A stretch of 7,285 bases of DNA, taken from assembly GCA_913059105.1 (NCBI GenBank), contig CAJXRL010000140.1:1-7285 (forward strand), read 5' to 3'. The position numbers and the translations under genes were made by a program. Origin of the DNA: an uncultured Flavobacteriales bacterium. GTDB taxonomy: Bacteria; Bacteroidota; Bacteroidia; Flavobacteriales_E; Vicingaceae. Shown in pieces: positions 1 through 5,315 of this stretch. Under the pieces are notes generated by a model. It was not told the origin of the DNA. It did not search any database and worked only from the letters and a program-made list of their open reading frames with translations. Position 1 is the first letter of the stretch; every line of letters starts with the position of its first letter.

Positions 1-31
1 TCGTGGGCTCGGAGATGTGTATAAGAGACAG
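1..31 (+). other. Nextera (Tn5) adapter, read-2/i7 side; not genomic
   Basis: Bases 1-12 (TCGTGGGCTCGG) followed by the 19-base Tn5 mosaic end at 13-31 (AGATGTGTATAAGAGACAG) match the Illumina Nextera read-2 transposase adapter, lacking only its first three bases. This is library-preparation sequence left untrimmed in the assembly. It contains the ATG at 17 that makes the first gene look complete. Genomic DNA begins at base 32. The match is to a known synthetic oligonucleotide, recognised from memory. Confidence 0.98.
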
Positions 32-661
32 CTATATTGCTTTGGAATTCCATTTGGATATCAATTAATATGTTTAATTGTTTCTTTAGCCGGTTTATTC
101 ATTCGTATTCACACCTTGGGTTTTGTAATTCCAAATACATCAGGTAGAAATACCTGTAAACAGATTGCAGACGGAATTAACAAAACAGGCATGTATTCTT
201 TACTTAGGCATCCTCTTTACCTAGGTAACTTTTTAATGTGGTTGGGTATTGGAATGCTTACCGAAAATATTTGGTTCAACATTTTCTTCATCTTAAGTTT
301 TTGGCTCTACTACGAGCGTATTATGTACGCTGAAGAAACGTTTTTAATTAAGAAGTTTGGTGATGAATACACAAAGTGGTCAAAGGATGTGCCTCCTTTT
401 ATTCCAAGACTTTCAAATTATGAAAAACCATGCTTAGATTTTGCTTGGAGAAAAGTTATTCGACAAGAAAAAAGCGGAATTGCTGCTTTGTTTATTGTTT
501 TTATGCTATTCCACCAAATTAGATTTTACTTTAAGTTTTATGAAATTGACCTAACAATGAGCCTTTGGAATGCGCTTTTCATAATTTTCACTGTATACAT
601 TATTGTAGTCAAATTGATTCAAAAAACTACTGATTGGCTAGACATTGAAAAAACTCGCTAA
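32..661 (+). CDS. Isoprenylcysteine carboxyl methyltransferase/phospholipid methyltransferase family membrane protein, 5'-truncated
   Basis: The reading frame is open from the adapter junction to TAA at 659-661, giving 209 genomic residues; the apparent start and the residues MYKRQ come from the adapter, so the real N-terminus is missing. It is an integral membrane protein with hydrophobic stretches near genomic residues 12-34, 66-95, 149-168 and 178-196. The signature is RHPLYLGN (residues 59-66), followed by a polar segment with YYERIMYAEE (93-102) and FGDEYTKW (109-116). This pattern of histidine-proline, then glutamates, then a conserved hydrophilic C-part is typical of the ICMT/PEMT methyltransferase fold that uses S-adenosylmethionine at the membrane. 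The SGRNT motif (37-41) before the first core helix resembles Bacteroidota members. The substrate cannot be read from sequence: a phospholipid, or a lipid A phosphate as for Leptospira LmtA, are possibilities. It converges on the DUF4294 gene with overlapping stop codons. Confidence 0.85.
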   Translation, partial: LYCFGIPFGYQLICLIVSLAGLFIRIHTLGFVIPNTSGRNTCKQIADGINKTGMYSLLRHPLYLGNFLMWLGIGMLTENIWFNIFFILSFWLYYERIMYAEETFLIKKFGDEYTKWSKDVPPFIPRLSNYEKPCLDFAWRKVIRQEKSGIAALFIVFMLFHQIRFYFKFYEIDLTMSLWNALFIIFTVYIIVVKLIQKTTDWLDIEKTR

Positions 662-1278
662 GGTTTATTTTTCCGCACCCTTTTCTGATAAGGTATAGCT
701 CCGCTTTCCATTTGCTGAACTATTTCTTCAACCAATAAATCTTCACCTTCAGGATCGTATTTTAACTTTAGATTAGATCCAAATAACCTTGCGAGAGATT
801 GCCATATAAATGCTGAAAAAGAGCCTCTCAAGGTTTTAATTAGCTCAAAAGAAGAATTACCGGTTTGACGGTCAATTAACTTTACTAGCAATATCCCTTG
901 CTTTATGGTCAAACTCTTCAATTCTCCTTCAAATTCCTGCTTCAATTCTTCCTCAACAGCGGCTAAAAATCTCTTTTGATCCTTCTCATTTTTCATCGTT
1001 TTTAACGTATCATCAAAATCATTCATCATCACGCCAGCCAATTCCGCGTAAGGAAATACCTTTACAACGTAGCGCTTTAACCTTCCATACCTTCGTCGAT
1101 CTCCTCTTGTAAATCGCTTATTACCACTTATAGTAATTGATTTGAAGGTATACATTGGAAAAGTATCCCCATCAATAACAACCAACTCCAAAACAGTAAT
1201 ATCATCTGTAGTTGGCTGCGCCTGAATTGACGTATTGGGAATTAATAAAATGAAGAAAAAGGCAAGAAGTAACCTCAT
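658..1278 (-). CDS. Secreted DUF4294 family protein
   Basis: I recognise the Bacteroidota-restricted DUF4294 family, whose function is unknown. From the chosen start (ATG at 1278-1276) the protein has 206 residues. It opens with a classic signal peptide (MRLLLAFFFILLIP, likely cleavage after IQA, residue 20), so it should be periplasmic or otherwise exported. Family blocks are IDGDT (35-39), the basic stretch RRRYGRLKRYVVKVFPYAEL (61-80), QGILLVKLIDRQTG (127-140) and LRGSFSAFIWQSLARLFG (150-167), followed by KYDP. An in-frame ATG at 1317-1315 would add 13 residues (MVLVKF...); I prefer the inner start because it puts the hydrophobic core directly after the initiator, but the longer form would still be a usable signal peptide. 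The last codons give RKNKP and TAG at 660-658, overlapping the stop of the convergent methyltransferase gene. It is divergent from the tRNA-related operon, with about 70 bp between starts. Confidence 0.88.
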   Translation of the reverse strand: MRLLLAFFFILLIPNTSIQAQPTTDDITVLELVVIDGDTFPMYTFKSITISGNKRFTRGDRRRYGRLKRYVVKVFPYAELAGVMMNDFDDTLKTMKNEKDQKRFLAAVEEELKQEFEGELKSLTIKQGILLVKLIDRQTGNSSFELIKTLRGSFSAFIWQSLARLFGSNLKLKYDPEGEDLLVEEIVQQMESGAIPYQKRVRKNKP

Positions 1279-1336
1279 AAACGTTGTTTTACAAAAAATA
1301 AATTTAACCAAAACCATGCCTTATTTCTTTGCTGCG

Positions 1337-1344
1337 TAATTTTG
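1337..1344 (+). promoter_or_regulatory. Candidate Bacteroidota -7 promoter element (TAATTTTG)
   Basis: TAATTTTG fits the Bacteroidota -7 consensus TAnnTTTG exactly and lies 5 bp before the first gene of the tRNA-related cluster. No TTG is seen 17-23 bp upstream as a -33 element. The implied transcription start would fall at or next to the start codon, so either the mRNA is nearly leaderless or the match is chance in AT-rich DNA. Confidence 0.4.
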
Positions 1345-1348
1345 TTAA

Positions 1349-1852
1349 ATGATGAATAATGATCAGCTTCAAAAAGCAGTAGAATTTTTAAGAAATAACA
1401 AATGTATTTCAATCGACTACAAGGATAAGTCTTACCTACTTTTCGATGCAAAAAACGAAGAATTAGCGAAGTCCTTTCTGAGTGTTTCTGCAAACAAGCT
1501 TACTATACTTATTGGTTCTGATCGAATGGCCAATCAATGCATAAAAGATATACCAGAGGTAGCTTGGGACATGATGGATTATGCTACAACGCCTCTTACA
1601 TTGATTCTTGATGGTGGTCAATTTGTCTCCAAAAACCTGATTAACAAAGATGGAAGTCTTGCAATCCAAAAATTAGAAAATGGAGAATTGTATGACCTAG
1701 TCTCGAAATTCAACAAACCAATTGCTTGTTTAGCGCTAGACCAAAACGAGAACATTCCATCTGATTATAAGTTGATTAATAAGCAAAATAAAGTCAAAGA
1801 GAAAATTATGCGAATTCGCCTAAATGGAGAGATAGAAATCTTAGCAAATTAA
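1349..1852 (+). CDS. TsaC/Sua5/YrdC-like protein lacking catalytic signature residues
   Basis: This 167-residue protein aligns end to end, by eye, with Bacteroidota TsaC/Sua5 (threonylcarbamoyl-AMP synthase, first step of t6A37 synthesis in tRNA). Preserved blocks are IPEVAWDMMDYATTPLTLIL (68-87), KNLINKDGSLAI (95-106), FNKPIA (121-126) and the C-terminal IMRIRLNGEIEIL (153-165). The functional parts are altered. The usual nucleotide-binding PTDTVxGL stretch is DYKDKSYLL (23-31); the KxR basic pair after the first helix is absent (KSFLSVSANK, 41-50); and the STSAN loop reads CLALD (127-131), so the family K-R-S-N tetrad is gone. I infer a non-catalytic paralogue, perhaps a structural or tRNA-binding relative. 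There is no frameshift or internal stop, so it is not a simple pseudogene. Two ATGs in tandem (1349, 1352) could start it. The neighbouring cca gene follows after 31 bp. Confidence 0.75.
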   Translation: MMNNDQLQKAVEFLRNNKCISIDYKDKSYLLFDAKNEELAKSFLSVSANKLTILIGSDRMANQCIKDIPEVAWDMMDYATTPLTLILDGGQFVSKNLINKDGSLAIQKLENGELYDLVSKFNKPIACLALDQNENIPSDYKLINKQNKVKEKIMRIRLNGEIEILAN

Positions 1853-1862
1853 GGGCAATTCG

Positions 1863-1870
1863 TACTTTTG
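1863..1870 (+). promoter_or_regulatory. Candidate Bacteroidota -7 promoter element (TACTTTTG) before cca
   Basis: TACTTTTG is a full match to TAnnTTTG, 13 bp before the cca start. It merges into a 10-bp palindrome TTTTGCAAAA (1866-1875), and CTTTTGCAA recurs at 1881-1889 over the TTG start. No TTG lies at the usual -33 distance. It could be an internal promoter that lets cca and downstream genes be transcribed independently of the TsaC-like gene; the leader would be very short. Confidence 0.45.
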
Positions 1871-1883
1871 CAAAAATTCTCTT

Positions 1884-3287
1884 TTGCAAGAACACCTAAA
1901 ACATCCAATTTTTAACAAAATAAGCCAAGTTGCAGATGAACTGCAAGTTGAAACATACGTTATTGGTGGTTTTGTTCGAGACATTATTCTTGAAAGACCC
2001 AGTAAGGATATTGATATTGTCTGTGTTGGCAGCGGTATTGAGTTGGCTAAAGCAATAGCAAAGGCCTTAGATATAAAAAAAGTCTCCGTTTTTAAGAATT
2101 TCGGAACCGCCATGATTATCTATCAAGGATGGGAGATTGAATTTGTTGGCGCTCGAAAAGAGTCTTACGATAGAGGTAGTCGTAACCCACTGGTAGAGAA
2201 CGGGACGTTAGAAGACGATCAAAACCGAAGAGATTTCAGCATAAATGCAATGGCAATTTGCCTAAATAAAGATAGGTTCGGCGAACTAGTTGACCCCTTT
2301 GGAGGATTAAAAGACTGTGCAAATAAAATCATTCGCACTCCTCTAGACCCTAAAATAACTTTTTCTGATGACCCATTGAGAATGATGCGGGCTATTCGTT
2401 TTGCAACTCAATTGAATTTCGAGATGGAAGCCAAAACGTATAAAGCGTTGCATTCTGAAAAAGATAGAATTACAATTATTTCTCAAGAAAGAATTACAGA
2501 TGAGCTGAATAAAATCATTTTATCAAAAGTCCCTTCTATTGGTTTCAAACACCTCTTCGATACAGGTTTATTAAATTATTTCTTCCCTGAGATGGTAAAA
2601 CTTTATGGAGTAGAAATAAGGAATGGACTAGGTCATAAAGATAATTTCTATCACACCCTTCAGGTATTAGATAATATTTGCCCAAACACAGATAGCCTTT
2701 GGTTAAGGTGGGCTGCAATATTGCATGACATTGCTAAACCGCCTACCAAACGTTTTGACCCAAAGCATGGTTGGACTTTTCACGGCCATGAAGACCGAGG
2801 AGCTAGAATGGTCCCAGAGATTTTTAAGAAGTTGAAACTTCCGCTTGATTCTAAAATGAAATACGTTCAAAAACTAGTTCGTTTGCATTTAAGACCAATC
2901 GCTTTAGTAAAAGAGACCGTGACAGACTCTGCGGTGAGAAGATTGCTTTTGGAGGCAGGGGAAGATGTAGATGATTTGATGACATTGTGCTCTGCAGATA
3001 TCACTACAAAAAATGAAAAAAAACTTAAAAAATATAAAAAGAACTTCATTTTAGTTGAAGAAAAGATAAAGGAAGTTGAAGAAAAAGATCATTTGCGAAA
3101 CTGGCAACCTCCTATTTCTGGTGAAGACATAATGAAAACCTTTGGCATTGGGCCTTCCAAAGAAGTTGGGCAAATTAAAAACGCCATAAAAGAAGCAATG
3201 TTAGAAGGCGAAATACAGAACAACGAGTCGGAAGCTAGAGAATTTATGCACCAACTTGGAATAACAATGGGTTTAAATTTAGTTTAA
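1884..3287 (+). CDS. cca: CCA tRNA nucleotidyltransferase with HD domain
   Basis: This enzyme adds or repairs the universal 3'-CCA of tRNAs from CTP and ATP without a nucleic acid template, in the cytoplasm. The protein has 467 residues, normal for the Bacteroidota HD-containing form. The N-terminal class II polymerase-beta-type head shows GGFVRD (28-33), catalytic DID (42-44), NRRDFSINAMA (114-124), the nucleotide-selecting DDPLR (162-166; D163 and R166) with MRAIRFA, and RITDELNK (203-210). The tail carries an HD phosphohydrolase domain: HKDNFYHTL (251-259), HD at 281-282 (LHDIAKPPTKRF) and FHGHE (299-303). The C-terminal block RNWQPPISGEDIM (405-417) is typical of the group. The start is TTG at 1884; no ATG occurs in frame until residue 77, and the N-terminus QEHLKHPIF fits homologues, so a non-ATG start is needed. 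The stop precedes the next gene by 1 bp. Confidence 0.96.
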   Translation: MQEHLKHPIFNKISQVADELQVETYVIGGFVRDIILERPSKDIDIVCVGSGIELAKAIAKALDIKKVSVFKNFGTAMIIYQGWEIEFVGARKESYDRGSRNPLVENGTLEDDQNRRDFSINAMAICLNKDRFGELVDPFGGLKDCANKIIRTPLDPKITFSDDPLRMMRAIRFATQLNFEMEAKTYKALHSEKDRITIISQERITDELNKIILSKVPSIGFKHLFDTGLLNYFFPEMVKLYGVEIRNGLGHKDNFYHTLQVLDNICPNTDSLWLRWAAILHDIAKPPTKRFDPKHGWTFHGHEDRGARMVPEIFKKLKLPLDSKMKYVQKLVRLHLRPIALVKETVTDSAVRRLLLEAGEDVDDLMTLCSADITTKNEKKLKKYKKNFILVEEKIKEVEEKDHLRNWQPPISGEDIMKTFGIGPSKEVGQIKNAIKEAMLEGEIQNNESEAREFMHQLGITMGLNLV

Positions 3288-3288
3288 C

Positions 3289-3837
3289 ATGAAAGAATTT
3301 TTAATCAAAGTCTTATTAGAAACACAGAATACCGTTTACCGTGATATTTTGGTGAATGAAGATCATACTTTGCTTCAAATTCATGAGCTAGTTAAAAAGT
3401 CTTTTGATTTTAAAAGTAACGAATTGGCTTCCTTCATTAAAGAAGAGGAAGGTTGGGATAACGATGCAGAATACCCATTAGAAGATGTTATGAATAGCGG
3501 AAATCCAACAATTGAAAAAGTCGTTGTTAAGGATGTTTTAAGCGAAGTTGGAGACCAATTGACCTATGTATATGATTACTTAAATGAATGGAAATTTTAT
3601 TTAGAAGTAATTGAAGTTGAAGTCAATGACACTAATTCGCTAGAGCCAAAGCTGTTAAAACGATTTGGTGACGCTCCTAAAGAACAAGAACGAGACTTGA
3701 ACGGAGCAGATGCTCAAAGCATATTATTAAATGCAATGATGGGAGATGAATTTGCTGAAGAAGATGAAGATTTATTTAAAGATCCATTTGACAGTGGGAA
3801 TATGGAGTCATTAGACGATTACGAAGAATACCTTTAG
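3289..3837 (+). CDS. Plasmid pRiA4b ORF-3 / IS1096 TnpR-like domain protein
   Basis: The protein has 182 residues. The N-terminal two thirds resemble the pRiA4b ORF-3 domain (also annotated as IS1096 passenger TnpR-like): FLIKVLLETQNTVYRDILV (4-22) and TLLQIHELVKKSFDF (27-41), then the aromatic block LTYVYDYLNEWKFYLEVIEV (91-110), which corresponds to the family's YxYDFGDxWxHxxxLE motif. The biochemical role of the domain is unknown, and despite the name nothing here indicates a transposon. The last 30 or so residues are strongly acidic (FAEEDEDLFKDPFD, then SLDDYEEYL), likely a disordered tail. The gene starts 1 bp after cca and ends 3 bp before miaA, so it is very probably co-transcribed and translationally coupled. 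From memory, this gene commonly sits beside miaA in Bacteroidota, which hints at a link to tRNA or RNA metabolism, but that is inference. Confidence 0.82.
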   Translation: MKEFLIKVLLETQNTVYRDILVNEDHTLLQIHELVKKSFDFKSNELASFIKEEEGWDNDAEYPLEDVMNSGNPTIEKVVVKDVLSEVGDQLTYVYDYLNEWKFYLEVIEVEVNDTNSLEPKLLKRFGDAPKEQERDLNGADAQSILLNAMMGDEFAEEDEDLFKDPFDSGNMESLDDYEEYL

Positions 3838-3840
3838 TTC

Positions 3841-4752
3841 GTGAAAAAAACGCTAATATCTATAATAGGGCCCACAGGAGTGGGTAAAACATCTACCGCC
3901 ATTAGCCTTGCAGAGCAACTGAATGCCGATATTATATCATCTGATTCAAGACAATTTTACAAAGAAATTTCAATAGGAACTGCAAAACCTACTGATTTAG
4001 AATTAATAAAAGTCCCTCATCACTTCGTAAATAATCTTTCTATAAAAGAAGACTATAATGCCAGCAAATTTGAAAATGAAGTAATTGAGTTTTTGTCAAG
4101 CTACTTTGAAAAGAACGATGTCGCCATCATGTGCGGAGGCTCCGGAATGTATGTTGATGCTGTTATAAAAGGTTTCGACAATGAGATCCCAACTGCCGAT
4201 AAAGCCTTACGAGCGGAATTAAATAAAAATTACCTAGAACAAGGCCTCACCTATTTGCAAGAAACTCTTTTGCAAATAGACCCTGAAGAATACAGGAACA
4301 TTGATCTTCAAAATAGCAAAAGGTTAATGCGTGCAATTGAAATTTGCAAATTAACTGGCAAGAGTAATGCCGAAGTAAAAAAAGGGATTGCTAAAAAAAG
4401 AGACTTCAATATCATTCAAATTGGATTAGAATTACCCCGAAAACTACTTTATGATAGAATAAATCAAAGAGTTGATTTAATGGTAGCGAATGGCTTACTC
4501 AATGAAGTTAAATCAGTAGTTTCATACAAAGAAAAAAACGCATTAAACACTGTCGGTTATAAAGAAGTATTCGATTACTTAGATAACAAAATGGATTGGA
4601 ATTTATGCGTTGAAAAAATAAAGACAAATAGTAGAAGATACGCTAAAAGACAACTCACTTGGTTTAAGAGAAATCAAAAAATCGAGTGGTTTTCTCCAAA
4701 GGAATTAAATAAAATTAGTAAGTATATTCGCACAATAACCGAAAACCCATGA
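3841..4752 (+). CDS. miaA: tRNA dimethylallyltransferase MiaA
   Basis: MiaA transfers a dimethylallyl group from dimethylallyl diphosphate to N6 of A37 in tRNAs that read UNN codons (i6A37), stabilising codon-anticodon pairing. The protein has 303 residues, full family length. Visible motifs are the P-loop GPTGVGKTS (10-18), SDSRQFYKE (34-42) with D35 as the probable catalytic base, IGTAKP (45-50), PHHFVN (59-64), GGSGMYVDA (99-107), NSKRLMRAIEI (158-168), and the C-terminal NTVGYKEV and RRYAKRQLTWFKR blocks that contact tRNA. No key residue appears missing. Translation starts at GTG (3841); the protein MKKTLISIIGPT matches the usual family start, so this is a genuine non-ATG initiator. It follows the pRiA4b-type gene by 3 bp, and its TGA overlaps the ATG of the TPR gene (ATGA, 4749-4752), indicating translational coupling. 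Confidence 0.97.
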   Translation: MKKTLISIIGPTGVGKTSTAISLAEQLNADIISSDSRQFYKEISIGTAKPTDLELIKVPHHFVNNLSIKEDYNASKFENEVIEFLSSYFEKNDVAIMCGGSGMYVDAVIKGFDNEIPTADKALRAELNKNYLEQGLTYLQETLLQIDPEEYRNIDLQNSKRLMRAIEICKLTGKSNAEVKKGIAKKRDFNIIQIGLELPRKLLYDRINQRVDLMVANGLLNEVKSVVSYKEKNALNTVGYKEVFDYLDNKMDWNLCVEKIKTNSRRYAKRQLTWFKRNQKIEWFSPKELNKISKYIRTITENP

Positions 4753-5066
4753 GCCGAATTGACGAAATAAAAAAGATGCTTAAGACCGATAAGCAAGATA
4801 GTTTTTTGACGTATGCGTTGGCTCTTGAGCACGAAAAGGTTGGAGAGAATAAAGAAGCAATTTATATTATTGAAGGTTTAATAAAAACTGACCCTAATTA
4901 TTTGGGAGCATATTATAAGCTTGGTGCTTTGTACGAGGGCAAAAACAAGATGGAAAAGGCAATGGGTATATACAGAACAGGTATAAAACTAGCTAACGAA
5001 AAGAATGACAACAAAACAAAAGGCGAATTAGAAGAGGCGCTTTGGCTAATTGAAGATGAAGCATAA
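4749..5066 (+). CDS. Small tetratricopeptide repeat protein
   Basis: A 105-residue cytoplasmic protein with no signal peptide or membrane segment. It is nearly all helical repeat: one TPR around residues 19-48 (LTYALALEHEKVGENKEAIYIIEGLIKTDP region), a second around 52-85 (LGAYYKLGALYEGKNKMEKA, then MGIYRTGIKLA), and a capping helix ending LEEALWLIEDEA. TPRs mediate protein-protein contacts; the partner is unknown. It overlaps miaA by 4 bp and is the last gene of the five-gene run, the stop (5064-5066) being followed directly by the T9-C-A9 palindrome. Similar short TPR proteins are frequent in Bacteroidota, so its place in the operon is clearer than its job. Confidence 0.85.
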   Translation: MSRIDEIKKMLKTDKQDSFLTYALALEHEKVGENKEAIYIIEGLIKTDPNYLGAYYKLGALYEGKNKMEKAMGIYRTGIKLANEKNDNKTKGELEEALWLIEDEA

Positions 5067-5085
5067 TTTTTTTTTCAAAAAAAAA
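5067..5085. repeat. T9-C-A9 palindrome immediately after the operon's last stop codon
   Basis: Nine T (5067-5075), one C (5076) and nine A (5077-5085) form a perfect 19-base palindrome starting one base after the TPR gene stop. As RNA it could fold only into a weak all-A:U hairpin with no U-tract behind it, so it is not a textbook intrinsic terminator, although it may assist termination. The homopolymer lengths are also prone to sequencing or replication slippage. Confidence 0.6.
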
Positions 5086-5117
5086 CGAAAATCTCAAAAC
5101 AAAAGCATTTATAGATT

Positions 5118-5214
5118 GTCTTGATATTGTAAGAAATATTCAAGACTTGGTTTGGTTGGAGCCCGTTGTTTACTCTTAGAGTGACAGCGGGCTTATTCAT
5201 TAGAAATCCCAAGT
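5118..5214 (+). other. Two adjacent hairpins; candidate structured RNA or terminator/leader element
   Basis: The 249-bp gap 5067-5315 has no convincing gene but holds strong dyad symmetry. Hairpin 1 pairs GTCTTGATATT (5118-5128) with AATATTCAAGAC (5135-5146), 11 pairs with one bulged T and a 6-base loop. Hairpin 2 pairs AGCCCGTTGT (5160-5169) with ACAGCGGGCT (5184-5193), 10 pairs including one G-U, and its loop contains a further stem ACTC-TTA-GAGT (5172-5182). An outer stem ACTTGG (5145-5150) with CCAAGT (5209-5214) could enclose hairpin 2, sharing two bases with hairpin 1. The GC-rich arms stand out in AT-rich DNA. The bases after hairpin 2 (TATTCATT) are not a clean U-tract, so a terminator is only one option; an sRNA, a 5' leader of the kinase gene, or a dispersed intergenic repeat are others. 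I do not recognise it as a named RNA family. Confidence 0.45.
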
Positions 5215-5270
5215 TCTCATTCTATCTTTCCAATTGATCAATCTGTGTTATGTGAATTACAATCTATTCC

Positions 5271-5298
5271 TTGATATTACCCTATTAATACAATTTTG
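5271..5298 (+). promoter_or_regulatory. Candidate Bacteroidota promoter for the two-component genes
   Basis: TTG at 5271-5273 and CAATTTTG at 5291-5298 are separated by 17 bp, resembling the Bacteroidota TTG/TAnnTTTG arrangement with one mismatch (CA for TA). The kinase ATG lies 17 bp downstream, so the leader would be short. The mismatch and high A+T content keep confidence low. Confidence 0.35.
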
Positions 5299-5315
5299 AA
5301 GTTGATTATTAACCC

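Noticed and set aside
17..31. ATG at 17 as the true start of the first gene (MYKRQ...)
   Set aside because: All five codons lie inside the Nextera mosaic end, so they are synthetic; the natural start is upstream of the contig.
1463..1669. Minus-strand open frame opposite the TsaC-like gene
   Set aside because: It has no recognisable domain or plausible start context and is fully overlapped by a protein with clear family similarity on the other strand.
3000..3045. Possible frameshift in cca at a run of A-rich codons
   Set aside because: The frame stays consistent with conserved blocks before (LMTLCSADITTKN) and after (RNWQPPISGEDIM), so the lysine-rich stretch is normal.
3289..3837. Mobile-element cargo suggested by the names IS1096 TnpR-like and plasmid pRiA4b ORF-3
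   Set aside because: The domain names are historical. There is no transposase, terminal inverted repeat or target duplication, and the gene sits snugly between cca and miaA.
5056..5124. Small lysine-rich reading frame of 22 codons overlapping the end of the TPR gene
   Set aside because: Its composition (poly-F then poly-K) simply follows the T9-C-A9 tract and A-rich DNA; there is no independent coding evidence.
5071..5200. Minus-strand frame across the intergenic hairpins beginning MNKPAVTLRV
   Set aside because: It covers the inverted repeats and ends in low-complexity sequence, with no recognisable domain; RNA structure explains the region better.
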